A stretch of DNA of 64,000 bases from Panorpa germanica (taxonomy: Eukaryota; Arthropoda; Insecta; Mecoptera; Panorpidae): positions 4,712,001 through 4,776,000 of the forward strand of contig OY783223.1 of NCBI GenBank assembly GCA_963678705.1, in the 5' to 3' direction. Of this stretch, positions 1-11,739 are shown piece by piece; positions within the stretch are counted from its first letter, which is position 1; each line of letters starts with the position of its first letter. The notes beneath the pieces were generated by a model that was not told where the DNA came from, ran no database searches, and saw only the letters and a list, made by a program, of their open reading frames with translations. The position numbers were made by a program, and so were the translations under genes.

Positions 1-1630
1 TTGTCACACCGTGTGATTATGGATCGTATGAGGATATAACTGTAAGGTTTGTTTATTGGTCCCGCTTTAGTTTACAGGCAAAAGGCTAGGGTTAAGTTCA
101 CGAGTACATATGAGTGTGAACACTAGAGGCCTTATTTTGTAACTTTTTCTATGACGTAATGCGTCATGAATTGAACTAGTTTGATATTTATTTATTTAAC
201 ATTGGAAAACAAAATTGTAGTGTTACAAGCTTTTATTTGTCAAATTAATGATTTTTAAAATTGATGATTTATTAATACGAAATACATATTACATTTCATA
301 AAGTGCAATTAACCTTACGAGAGCCTGACTAGGGCTATGATACCATTATGCTGTATGATTTCTTATCAGGGCATGACAAGGTGTGCTCTGTCAGGCTCTG
401 ATCAAACCCTAATATATCTTGGGCACCAATTTCTTTTTATAGACCAACTTTATTAAATTAGTATTTGGTTTGTGAAAAACTAAGAAACAAAATATATATT
501 AAATATAATTAGGGTAGGTATTTTACGTTTTTAAACAAAAAAATATGTCTCCGAGAATTTAATAAAATGCCACAACGTCGTTAAGCAAATAAAACCAATA
601 ATTAACACATGTAGTTAAAGTATGTAAAAAGTAGAAAAATATGCACTTTCCATAAAGTATAAACCAATATAAATCTTTGTCCTAAATATAATAAATTATA
701 TTAAATAAAAATAGTAATTAATATTAAATGAAGTATATTAATAACGCACGACGACGTGAGCAAACTAAATAAAAACTAAAACGTAGCAAGAAACCCATAT
801 TCTCTTGTCTGAGTAAACCTGACTAGTAGAAGGTTAAAACTAAAACATACAATGAAAACAGTAGGTGGGAATGATGGTTTACTTTACCAAGTATTTACCC
901 ATTGCGTTATCACAGTATCAAAGAGCAGCTCGGTACATTCAGACAACGCCCTCCGCCCCCGCCCATTTCTATGTCAACGTGTGAATGCAAGTTATTATTA
1001 TACCATTAAAAATTTCATTTAGAAATGGGTTTTTAATGACTTTTTTTTTTGAAGTTCATTAAAGCTACCCTTTATCATATCACATTTTCACTCTAACTTA
1101 CAAATTAAATAACCATTTATTACATTTTTTAGTTTTTTTATCATTAAAGTAGAAAAAAAGTTATATTTTGCTTTACTTCAATATTACGTTCAGAAAAATT
1201 ATAAAAATATTTTTACGTAATGTCTTTAGCGCGGTTTGATCAAAGCGTATGTTGAAACAAAACTAACGTTAATTGCATACCTTAATTAAATCTATCATTA
1301 AAATTTAACTGTTAATTACTGATATGAAAGAACATTATCAACTGCCGGTAAAGGTTTTAAAACTCTTTTAAACATTTTATTGTTTTTGAATGTTTTAAAT
1401 GAATTAAAATTTAATTATTTGTTTTAACTCATTTACTTTTTATTAAACGAAAATTAAATTGCAATCTGATAATAGATGAATCTTACGTCATTAAAACTGC
1501 TTTATGCTATGTATATATATATATTTAATATTATTATAATTATTCTTTATTTTAATCTAATTAATTTAATTACTTTAAATGTCTATGTTAGTTTAAAAAT
1601 TTGTTATTAGGAAGTTAATATTTATAGGTA
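1..1630. other. AT-rich non-coding DNA
   Basis: No open frame of interest. The few visible structures are a 10 bp perfect inverted repeat (AGAGCCTGAC at 320-329 against GTCAGGCTCT at 390-399), a short C-rich patch near 947-966, and long A/T runs. Bases 856-877 resemble the right end of MITE-2, but too weakly to call. Confidence 0.7.
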
Positions 1631-1902
1631 TATAATTTATGCATTCAAATATAATATGATCCAAAGTTCCTTCTTCACCACATTGACATCTATCGTCGGA
1701 TTTAATATTAATTTTGTACAGGTGAGCTGGAGTTTTACAATGATTACTTTTGATTCTGATTATAGTTGATATAATTTTGCGGACTCATTTCTAAACCATC
1801 ATTTCTTACTTAAATTTGGATGTAACATATAATAATCTCTTCCTTTTAACTGACTTTTGTTAATGAAATCTTGGTTTCTCAAATTAAAGTTTAATTTTTT
1901 GA
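1631..1902 (-). pseudogene. LINE-A copy 1: C-terminal zinc-finger region, frameshifted relic
   Basis: On the minus strand this matches, almost base for base, the segment of LINE-A copies 2 (22965-23481) and 3 (39962-40700) that encodes a zf-RVT-like finger of form C-x-C-x7-H-x4-C near the end of ORF2. One G is missing in the block around 1780 compared with copy 3, so the frame is broken. Both ends are truncated: the 3' tail and poly(A) are absent, and homology stops at about 1902. It is a dead fragment of a non-LTR retrotransposon. The family is inferred from the finger and from the RNase H motif seen in copy 3; the clade is not determined. Confidence 0.75.
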
Positions 1903-3424
1903 ACACTAATTAATATTACATGGTGTTCACAAATATTGTTTAAATGCATTTACCTTTTAGTTAGAAGTACTTTCTCAGCAGGAAAAGGTTAAAACCCCCT
2001 GTGTTAGCACTGCTCGATTAAGTAATGAGTAGTTTGACAAATCAATTTACTGTTAACCAAACAAACACTTCTTTTGTAACCGGCATATCACTTGATATAA
2101 ATTTTCTTTATTTTATATTTAAACCCACAATAAAAAAGTTTTCTTTTAGTAAAAGTAAAGTTTTTGGGGCGTACACGACCGAATTGAATCGGATCAGATC
2201 GGACGGAAGGACGCGCGACGGAAATGAACGGAAGCCATGCAGTCAACTTACACCTGTTTAAATCACCACGTATAACGAGAAGGTTCGGATTCAATCTTTT
2301 ATACAAACAGAATAGAACAACAAAAAGAACAGAACTAAGTTTATGAACAACTTTCATATTGTGAATGAGCCATTAACTTTTTTATAACTAGCAAAAAAAA
2401 AAAGAAAATATAATGTTATAGAAAGTTTTTCAAAAGTTTTCTGGTAAAGTCTGCAAATAAAGAGTCTGTTAGAGGGGAGTAAGAGGGTATAGAGGAAGGG
2501 GTACGTCGTTATAGTACCAGAGTTATCAACTAGCTACTGCGCTAAAGTGTCGTCCCTGGAAAAATGGTTAGGGGAGTCACTATAGAGCAGTTTTTTTTCA
2601 CGCAAACGTTTACATACGGTGAGTGACATTCTTTACTGACCATCTGTACTTTAGGAACGAATTCAAAATATACCAAACTACGAATATCAAAGAAAACAAT
2701 GAGTGACGATCGTTTGCTTCCTCCAACGTGTGAGTCAAATATTGAAAGATTAAGATGGCAAGTTTCCTGCTACACGATGGAACGAATGATTTATTTATTT
2801 TATTAATTTGTTGATATTATTGACACTGACACTGTTTAACAAAAACTTTCAAGTAAATAAATAAACTTTCAAGTATAAAACCTTACTTTGTTGGACGATT
2901 CGTGCATGATATGTAGATCAAGTGTGTGGTGAGGGAAGAAAAATCACAAAAACAGCCCGAACTTCTTCCAACGTGAACGTTGGACGCATGACACTGAACA
3001 CAGTTCCTGAATCGATCACACGATGCGTCCAACGCAAGTCAGCACACGAAATTCAGTTCGCAACACAAAATTTAAAACAAACCTTTGTTCAACAATTTCG
3101 ATCATTATAAAATTTTTCTAGAACTAATAAAGTTGACTGATTCAACCAATTTTTAATGTACACAAACACGTTTACTGATCTTGTTCAAATTTGGCATAGT
3201 CATTGAGTACAGTGTTATCAACTTAAGTAAACATAACATTATAGTGAAAATGCAGCTAAAGTCAAGTTTTTTTTGCAAACAATATTAACAAACAAACAAT
3301 ATCATCAACATACAAATGAACTGAGTCCGAATAATACTTGAGTTGCTTGAACGGTGGATTAAAAACCAATGACTATTAAGAAACGCAATTAAGATTTTTC
3401 GTTTATTTTAAAAAATACAAAGAG
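1903..3424. other. Non-coding DNA with a CpG-rich patch and a hairpin
   Basis: A CpG-rich patch lies at about 2166-2235, in otherwise CpG-poor sequence. Short frames cross it on both strands but no family is recognisable. A 12 bp perfect inverted repeat (CGTTGGACGCAT 2978-2989 / ATGCGTCCAACG 3023-3034) follows. Bases ~3150-3230 resemble part of the 27.96-28.05 kb segment (shared ATTTGGCATA and GAGTACAGTG), so this is probably another fragment of that repeat. Nothing else is supported. Confidence 0.5.
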
Positions 3425-3575
3425 CGTCACTAAAACCACTGTATTTCATAAACTAATTTTCGGAATGTCCTGAAATTTTGACACATAACGTTTGAAGGTT
3501 GGAGCTATCTAAAAATCATAATAGTGGCGCATCCATACGATCTATGAGTCACTTTACGGACTTATTAAATGATGT
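3425..3575 (+). repeat. Dispersed repeat R1, copy 1
   Basis: One of five copies in the window sharing CACTAAAACCACTGTA, then a GAAATTTTGACACATA core, then GTTTGAAGGTTGG, and a tail with ATAGTGGCGC. Other copies are at 8745-8887 (-), 18366-18511 (+), 25038-25175 (-) and 35203-35338 (+). No coding potential and no clear terminal inverted repeats, so its class (UTR of a DNA element, or SINE-like) is open. Confidence 0.7.
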
Positions 3576-5020
3576 GATAGAATATACTTTAATATGAAAT
3601 GCTAAGTTTCACTACATATTTTATGATATTTACTTAATTTGCTGTTGAAGTTATCAGTGTTAATTGAGGAGCTGAATTAATAAGATCAAAATTAAAGTAG
3701 GTGCATAGTGTGGTTGTTTAGTATTTTTGACTATAAAATTTCACAAACCATTGTGAATAATTGCGAAAAATAACATGCAGGTTTCGAAAATTATAAGTTC
3801 AAGTTTACGATTTTTAAAAGAGTTGTTTCACACAGAAAATTATTCTCCTAGTCTCTAATTTTTGCGACACAAGAGTCCCCCTACTATTATTATATGGACG
3901 CCACTGCACAAAAACTGTAAAGCTCTGAAAGGTGTGAAAATACTAGAATTTTATTATGTTATTAAATTCTAAAATAATATGAAGTTATGAGATCTTTTTA
4001 TAAAAATATATTACAGTAAAAGTAAGGATATGATTACTGGATACCTAATATTGCCCCTCCCTTTCAACACCCTCGTAGTTACCCACCCTTTCATACTCAG
4101 CAGGATATTTCAGCAAACGTTAAATATATTTAATGAAACGTTAGTAGATTAAAAGTGTTTATCAAATTAAATTTTGTACATTAGTGCAATTGTAAATAAG
4201 AAAATATTTATTATACGAAAAGTCAAACATATCTACAATTTTATTAGGAATTGTAAATTTTTAATCAAACTTATGTGTTGCTCTGAAATCAATGAAACGT
4301 CATTTAGAGTTTATTATTTAAATTGTCAATTCCTTTTTATCTAATGTTATAATAACCTAACAATAGCACCACGAGTTTTGGCATCTCCAAATATCAACTG
4401 CCGTTATTCCTACAACGTCATCTATGGAGCCCATAAGTATATGGTCATATCTAAAGTTGTTTTTAAATAAAATCACGGAAAAACTAGATTTACACAATAA
4501 ATTTCCGGGCCTCAGCGCCGCGCTCTCATTTGATTTAAGTATGATGATCTCCTTAAAGACTTATAACTGCACTTGTCTAGGTTATCAACAACAAAGAACG
4601 TCAGATAATTGAACATCTCAACATCCAATAATGATCTAAATTCTAATTCAAAAGCATACCAGCATTATTAATATTTTATTTTCATTAGTATTTGAGCAAT
4701 ATTCTATTTTAGTACAAAATAGAACAAGCAAAATCTAATTGTAGATTTTCTCAGCAATTATAACGTCTTTTATAGAAGTTCTTGAAGAATAATCGTGAAA
4801 CAATGTAATGGGCTTTTTAGTATGTGCCGCATGACAACATGAACGAAAATATATTGAAACAAGCGCTGCGTCGGGAGAATAAAATGAACAGAAGACGCAC
4901 TGCTGTATAGATGAGATGAAAAGAAAATGAGAGGAAGGTGTTGTAAAGATACGTCATATGAGACCCCCCTCGCTTCCTTAATTCATCCTGTAATAGTCTT
5001 GATTAAACCATTAAAAGAGG
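3576..5020. other. AT-rich non-coding DNA
   Basis: No recognisable gene or repeat beyond short A/T tracts. The 62-residue frame at 4424-4612 resembles nothing I recognise and has no gene context. Confidence 0.6.
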
Positions 5021-5645
5021 AATGGGCTTAATTTCTATAAAAGTGTACTATGTATTGATAAAATGGGTTACTAGAACCTCGAATGTTCAATTATTTTTTA
5101 ATAACTCCTTATATGTTAAGAGATATTAACAATTAAAAAAGTAATTTTGTCTCTTTAATTATTAAAGGGATTCAACGTTGTACACATTCCAAGTGTATGT
5201 GACATCACAATCCTTGTATAAGGTTACCAACCTTACAGCTCATAAATCTCTGCTATATGTATTTATATATCAAAATATCAAATATTATTTACAGCTATTT
5301 CAAGAAACAATCAAGATTCAATATTATGTCTACCTTAGCAGGGTTAAATAAAATAAAAACTTATTACTCTTTGATTTGATTGAATTATTTGACTACCAAC
5401 AGCTACAAAACATTACCACAGCACTGACCTACTCAACAAATCCCTGACGTTAAAATGCATTTCACGTCATACAAATATGGCCGACCATTTCTAGCGCTAA
5501 AACTACAATTCAAACTTTTAATTGCTATATCTCCGTCAATATTTAGATATTTAATAAAATAGACACGCCAGTAGACATTTATTAACATCAAGTTCAATTA
5601 ACAAATGCAAAATCGACCACTAAAAAATGAGGACACAAGCCTATT
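5021..5645 (+). mobile_element. MITE-1 copy 1 (left terminus deleted)
   Basis: This is a ~625 bp non-coding element. It is collinear with copies at 10284-10914 and 11908-12546, and in reverse with 52091-52729. The right end is GAGGACACAAGCC plus TATT. At the left end the outer AATGGGCTT is present but the following bases GTGTCCTATGTC are lost, so the terminal repeat is damaged. No transposase fragment lies inside. No target duplication is visible. Confidence 0.85.
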
Positions 5646-6488
5646 GAAAATAAATTGGTATTTTTATTAAATATACTTTTATTTTAATTAACACCTACAA
5701 TAACAAAATGTCACAAGTGTGAGTTGAAGTTAAATGGCGCGAAATTTAAATAACATTTATCTTCCCCTTATATTCAAGTTTTCTAAGAATAAAAAAAATG
5801 CAACATTATAAATATGTTGACAATATTAACACATTCCGCAAAGCTGATCTGATGATAATTTTATTAAGAAAAAATTCTTTTGTAAAAAATAATGTATTTT
5901 CACATATTAATAATTTTTACCCTAGTTTTTAATCAAGTTAAAAATTAGTCGTTTAGAAGTCACGATAAAAATTTAACAGGAAATTTGCGAGGAAAATTAA
6001 GATAAGTAAAAATCATGATAGGAGCTATGTACAAAGGTGCGTACGCAGGGTTGAAACAATTAACTTGTGAAGGAGAAGGGTGGGTTGGGGTAGGTGTTTT
6101 ATGTCGTATGACCTGTAAGTAGACAAAGTGGTAGGGGAAAAGCGGCTAATTGTTACGATAACATCTAATTAGCTCACGTAAAAAGATAAGACGTTGAAAT
6201 TCGGATGTAAGAAAAAAATATAATAATGAAAAGAGAAATTTAGAAGATTTAGCAAAGTAATATATTTTTGTATTTACAAGAAAAGAGAGTTGCTGTGCAA
6301 AAGGATGTACATAGAGAAATTGTACGATAATACTTTGTAACTACAAATTTAATCTTATGAAGGATTTGGACTTGTGCAACATCAATAGAAAAAATAATAT
6401 CTTAGTGCCGGTACGAGAGAAGTCGAATTTCTCTCTCCTCATTAGAACAAAGACCTAAAAGAAGATACATTCAAATAGAATAGAAGAC
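5646..6488. other. AT-rich non-coding DNA
   Basis: Lies between two MITE-1 copies. No gene, repeat or motif of note was seen. Confidence 0.6.
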
Positions 6489-6803
6489 AATGGGCTTGTG
6501 TCCTATGTCTTAATTTATATAAAAGTGTACTATATATTGATAAAGTGGGTTACTAGATCCTCAAATGTTCAATTATTTTTTAATATCTCCTTATATGTTA
6601 AGAGATATTAACAATTAAAAAAGTCATTTTGTCTCTTTAATTATTAAAGTGATTTAACATTAGTACACATTCCAAATGCATATGACATCACAACCGCTAC
6701 CAACCTTACAGCTCATAAGTCTCTGCTATATGTATTTATATATCAAAATATCAAATATTATTTACAGCTATTTCAAGGAACAATAAAATTTCAATATTAT
6801 TAC
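6489..6803 (+). mobile_element. MITE-1 copy 2, left half only
   Basis: Begins with an intact left end (AATGGGCTTGTGTCCT) and follows the other copies up to the segment before ATTATGTCTGCC. It then changes abruptly to unrelated T-rich sequence near 6803. The right half and right terminus are missing, so it is not mobilisable. Confidence 0.85.
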
Positions 6804-7593
6804 CATTTCGATTTGGCTATTTTTTTCTTTTAAATGTTCGTAATAGTCTGAATAAAGTTTTTAGAGAAGGAGAAATAAGAAAAAATGCTTTTTTCTATAG
6901 AATTTTTGCTACTATGTGCGCAAATGTCGTTTGATAGCTGATTGTCAAATTGTGAATCAAGGCAATAGTGATATAAAATTAATTCAGCAAAAATGTATTG
7001 AAATTTGGACAGGACAACGTCTGTCCGGTCAGCTAGTTTTTAAATAAAAATTACTATGTAACTATTAACATTTACATAGGATTTCTTTGTCAATGTAGTT
7101 CACATAGTAATTTTTACTGCGTTTTATCACAGTGTATCCAATTAGAAAACCTTTCAACACATACTACACAATAACTTTCAAACAATTTACTCATAAACCT
7201 ATTGTGTTCACATGAATATGCTATGTTATTATTAATATGTTTAAATTTTAAAATTATATTAAGAAAATAATTTTAGCTTATACTGTAAAAAGGGTCTGCG
7301 TCTGGTACTGCCTAAGACCTTGTTGTTCCACCTACTGTAAGGTTTTCTATACTACTAACTAAAGCGACATCTTCTATAAAACCACCCGTGTGCCCCCGAG
7401 CCCTGAACGGTGATAAAAGCGAATGGGCCCCCCGGGAGCTGTGCCCCTCTTTTATTTACAGTGAAAGAAGAGACTTTTATAAACGTACAAATGAAATTGT
7501 TTTGAAATTTTAGTAAAATGTATTTAGAACCATATGCTACCTTATTGTTTAGTTTATTTATATATGTGTATATATGTATTAAGAATAAATATA

Positions 7594-7596
<3 letters not shown>
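6804..7596. other. Non-coding DNA with a GC-richer island
   Basis: Bases ~7290-7450 are markedly richer in G+C than their surroundings, with runs such as GGGCCCCCCGGG at 7425-7436. I recognise no coding pattern there. The remainder is AT-rich. Confidence 0.5.

Positions 7597-7674
<78 letters not shown>
7597..7674. repeat. (TA)n microsatellite, about 39 units
   Basis: Pure TA dinucleotide tract. Its right edge coincides exactly with the terminus of the repeat at 7675-8152. Open frames across it (YIYIYI peptides) are artefacts. Confidence 0.97.
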
Positions 7675-7678
<4 letters not shown>

Positions 7679-8152
7679 GAAAACAAGAGTACTATCCCAA
7701 TTCTGATGTGGAAAACAATACACAATCCGTTAATCTGATGTGGAATCAAGGTACTCTTATTTAATTTAGGGCAAATGTCAATTCAATTAATATTCAACTA
7801 TGTAATATCTTAGTTTCTTGTCAGGATGATAAAGAATCACATAATTTGTTTAATACATTTATTTAATAAAATAATAACGATGATAATAATACAATAAGGT
7901 TACAATATAAACGTTGGTATTTACTTTACAAATACAGAACAATGAATGAACAAACCATCTTAAATTCTAATTATTATATACTCAGTCCTACATTAGTTTT
8001 CAGCTAGATTTAATAGGTTTATTTTTATTACTTTTGAGAATGCGTTTAGTTTATTTCGGTAAGCACATTCCCTCACGTATTCAATCAATGGTTTAAAGTT
8101 TCACACATTTTAATTGCTTTAACCTTTGACTTGGTTTTCGTTCAAAATATAC
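7675..8152 (+). repeat. Dispersed repeat R2 (TA-bounded, 32 bp subterminal units), copy 1
   Basis: About 480 bp that is highly similar, in reverse orientation, to 28046-28554. The outer end abuts TA repeats and carries consecutive units, each starting TGTGGAAAAC or TGTGGAATC with a ~32 bp period: two full units plus a partial one. The rest is AT-rich and non-coding. Tandem subterminal repeats next to a TA boundary are typical of transposase-binding ends of DNA elements, but the other terminus is not identified. A solo LTR or another repeat class is possible. Confidence 0.7.
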
Positions 8153-8242
8153 CCTCATTAATCACATTTTTTTACGACTTTTCTAGTTTGGGTGTTATAG
8201 TTATGATTACTTTGTATGCTCGATTTATTTTTACGATCCCAC

Positions 8243-8262
8243 ATATATATATATATATATAC
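8243..8262. repeat. Short (TA)n tract
   Basis: About ten TA units in non-coding sequence. Confidence 0.9.
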
Positions 8263-8409
8263 GTCACTGTAACAAGAGTAATTTAGTTTTAATTGTGATT
8301 TGCAATTTTTTAACATGGATACCAATATTGATAATGGAATAGTATGCCAGTAGAAAGCGTAATTTTATAATTTGTTTTATGTGAAGATGATCTCGCATGG
8401 GGTAGTCGA

Positions 8410-8505
8410 AAGCTGCTAGTATCTTTTTATAATAAAGTTAAGTTTTCTTTGAGAAAAGGGTTGTTTTATTGAACATACACCTAGTAATTGGATGGATTCT
8501 AAATC
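8410..8505 (+). repeat. Dispersed repeat R3, copy 1
   Basis: Shares a ~100 bp block with 41152-41250, including GGTTGTTTTATTGAACATAC and CCTAGTAATTG. No coding potential; class unknown. Confidence 0.6.
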
Positions 8506-8744
8506 ATTACGTAGAATTATTATATATGTATGCTAAATACATTACAAAATACAAAAACCAAATACATATATATTATAGGTTTATTTAAAATATGATAAAG
8601 CTATTACCTTAAGCATCATACATATAACATTTTACGTAAACCAAATCTACTAATCCTAATATTTTATCTAAAAAGGTCTTTACGTTGCAAAGCTAATTAT
8701 TCTTAATAAAAATCTTCCAAATATTTTAACACATTACTTAATCT

Positions 8745-8887
8745 CGTAGGTTGGTACATAGATGGCGCCACTATTAACAAATCTATATGAGTTTTAGATA
8801 GTACCAACTTTCAAACGATATGCGTCAAAATTTCATGACATTTCGACCATTAGTTAACAAGGTACAGTAGTTTTATTGATGCTACTT
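8745..8887 (-). repeat. Dispersed repeat R1, copy 2 (reverse)
   Basis: The reverse complement matches the R1 consensus described at 3425-3575: the GAAATTTTGACGCATATCG core, GTTGGTACTA, and a tail containing AATAGTGGCGCCATCTATG. Confidence 0.75.
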
Positions 8888-10283
8888 TTGTAATTTCCAA
8901 AACAATGGAAAAATCTGAATTTCGTGTGTTTAAAAAGTCAATTAAAAAGCAATTTTTCTTTACTATATTAAGCAGAGCAAAGGTCATTTATGAGTAACAT
9001 TTAAGTAGACCAAATTTATCATAGATTTTAGCCAAAATTGCAACCTTATTAGACAGTAAATATTACGAGTTTTCCATTAAATGCTTAACCAGTGTTACGT
9101 TTTCGCTTTTAATAAGTTTTGTATTGTATTATTTTTGTGTTTAGTTATACTTGGATCTGGAATTACCATGACGGAAATTATAACCAGGGAAATCAGATAG
9201 CATGTATTCCATTTAGCTGTACGGCGTTTTCGCTGTTATAATATTCATACAGTGCTTCAGCGTCGACGTCGACGTCGGAGTCGGCAACGGTCTCCTACGA
9301 CGCTGACGCTTCTGAAGTTGCTGCGTGCTGTGTTCCTTTTCAAACAATTCACGATTCTAACCCCATCTCATCTTGAACGTTTAATCTGAATCTCCTACTA
9401 ACATTCCCCTACTTACCACCACCCAATTTACGTGTTTTATTTATATTTGTATGAAAGAACATTGTAATTAAGAGATTTTAGACGATTTTTGATTTCCTTA
9501 AAACTAATTATTAGGTTAATTATATGACACAACTTTACGCTCCTTATCGTGGTGCTTACAATTTTATTTTAGATCACATGCCCCTGAATATAGCAAACAA
9601 TGTGACGCTACTGTATTTTTATAACAATCATATTTAAAGATATTGTAATTGTAATTTTAAAATCATTAAAAAATAAATAGTTTTACAGGCTGTTTTAAAT
9701 GGAGTAATACTTTTTAAATACAGTGTCATTTTCGTTGTATAGAATTTCGACAGTTCTTATTTAGTACATATGTAGTTTAGACAATAACAATTTGTTATCA
9801 TATCACAAATTGTTATCAAAATCAATTATATATATACTATATAGTACTAATTATATATAATTATATAGTACTAGGTTACGAATATAGCAGAAAATTATCA
9901 ATGGCATTGGTAGCTCAGAGGTAAATATTGACAAATTAGACACCTTAGACAAATTTTGAGTTCTAATGCACATAAATCCAATATTAGCAATTCAACCTTA
10001 CTCGATCATACGAGAGATCTTACTCCTTTTTTAAAAAGAATATTATGATAAGATATCTAGCTATAAGAAATAAAACCAAACATAATACTAGAACAATTGA
10101 ATATTAAAATACCATCGACGTGATTGCTGCGATCACAAAATTGCCCCTGTTGCTTTCCCAATTTTCGAGTTTCCTCGGATACTCGCTCGAGATAATAGGG
10201 AAGTTTGTCAAGAAAACTTAATCTAAACCGGGCCTGGGTTTAAAGTCGAGTCGGTGATGGTGTATAGACTAGATGGAGTCTAC
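8888..10283. other. Non-coding DNA; CpG-rich hairpin and tRNA-like head inside
   Basis: Contains a CpG-rich stretch at about 9258-9325 whose two sides are imperfect complements (CTTCAGCGTCGACGTCG against CGACGCTGACGCTTCTGAAG). It also contains a nearly duplicated 15-17 bp word (ACAATTTGTTATCA / ACAAATTGTTATCA, 9787-9819) and the tRNA-like segment listed separately. No gene found. Confidence 0.5.
9904..9975 (+). repeat. Possible tRNA-derived SINE head (degenerate)
   Basis: TAGCTCAGAGG at 9911-9921 fits a pol III A box, and GAGTTCTAATGC (9958-9969) is a weak B box at roughly tRNA-like spacing. The acceptor stem cannot be closed and the B box is imperfect, so this is not a functional tRNA. A decayed tRNA-derived SINE is the best reading. 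Confidence 0.3.
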
Positions 10284-10914
10284 AATGGGCTTGTGTCCTG
10301 TGTCTTAATTTCTATAAAAGTTTACTATATATTACTAGAACCTCAAATGTTTAATTATTTTTTAATAACTCCTTATATGTTAAGAGATATTAACAATTAA
10401 AAAAGTCATTTTGTCTCTTTAATTATTAAAGGGATTCAACGTTGTACACATTCCAAGTACATGTGACATCACAATCCTTGTGTAAGGTTACCAACCTTAC
10501 AGCTCATAAATTTCTGCTATATGTATTTATATATCAAAATATCAAATATTATTTACAGCTATTTCAAGGAACAATAAAATTTCAATATTATGTCTGCCTT
10601 AGCAGGGTTAAATAAATTAAAACTTATTATTCTTTGACTTGACTTGATTATTTGACTACCAACAGCTACAGAACATTACCACAACACTGACCTACTCAAC
10701 AAATAACTGACGTTAAAATGCATTTCACGCCATAAAAATATGGCCGACCATTTCTAGCGCTAAAACTACAATTCAAACTTTTAATTGCTATATCTTCGTC
10801 AATATTTAGATATTTAATAAAATAGACACGCCAATACACATTTATTATCATCAATTTGAATCAACAATTGAATAACGGAAATCGACCACTAAAAAATGAG
10901 GACACAAGCCCATT
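10284..10914 (+). mobile_element. MITE-1 copy 3, both termini intact
   Basis: 631 bp bounded by AATGGGCTTGTGTCCT on the left and its complement AGGACACAAGCCCATT on the right. Internal sequence is collinear with the other copies. No open frame related to a transposase. No target-site duplication is evident in the immediate flanks. Confidence 0.9.
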
Positions 10915-11739
10915 TCGTTAGACCTAACAAATTACCGAATTCCATTCTTTACTAACACACTTGTACAATGATAAAAATCTAGGGTTCGATCACCAGCCAT
11001 GATAAACGATTATTTCAAGTTATTTTCTTTGAATTTGTATTTATATTTATATCAAAACTATATATAGACTAATTTTATATTCAGAGGCAGTTATTTTCAT
11101 GAAATTATTTACAAATCATAATGGTTTAACTAAACAAACAAAATAAAGCAAAGTATATTTGATATAAAATAGATGACTTTTTATAATAGTCTCTAGCAAA
11201 GCTTCCAAGTACGCCACTGCTTTCTATATTGTAATAACTATAGTGATGACCCGTGTGAGCAGTTATTTATCATTATTTATATTTTGAAGTTAAACCAAAA
11301 GATTTATAAAGTTTCACCACTAACTTTAACTTTACAAGTTTCGTTCTTGTACTCATTTTGTTCTTCTTGTTGTTGTTTGTACTCGTATATTATTCTAGGT
11401 TTATCATAGTTTGTTATAAAATTATTTGTTATAAAACACCATTATTCATGTTACAGAGTGGATCATACACCACCGACAACTGTGTACAATGTACAGTGTA
11501 CCCAACACAACAGATCGTAAATAACCTAATAGTGGTTTCAGTAGATAAACTTTTATTATAAAGTAGCTTAAGTTACCCGGGGCGTTGATCAAATAGCGGA
11601 TATTTATTTTCAAATACAATTAAAAAGCGATAAAACAAAATGTTGTCAATTATTATTAATACATCTCAATTAAGAAATATATTTAATCCATTATTTTAAT
11701 TTTGACGGTAACGCTTTAAATATTTACCTGTGAACCATG
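10915..11739. other. AT-rich non-coding DNA
   Basis: The word GGGTTCGATCACC (10982-10994) resembles a pol III B box, but no A box is found at the right distance. No gene or other repeat was recognised. Confidence 0.5.

Noticed and set aside
856..877. Similarity to the MITE-2 right end (AAAACAGTAGGTGGGAATGA)
   Set aside because: Limited to ~20 bp, with no further collinearity into the element.
7290..7450. GC-rich island as a possible exon or rRNA fragment
   Set aside because: No open frame with family motifs and no recognisable rRNA sequence.
7355..7764. Open frames of up to 122 residues with YIYIYI runs on both strands
   Set aside because: They are generated by the (TA)n microsatellite, which is open in every frame.
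10980..11000. B-box-like word GGGTTCGATCACC
   Set aside because: No A box or acceptor stem at tRNA spacing.
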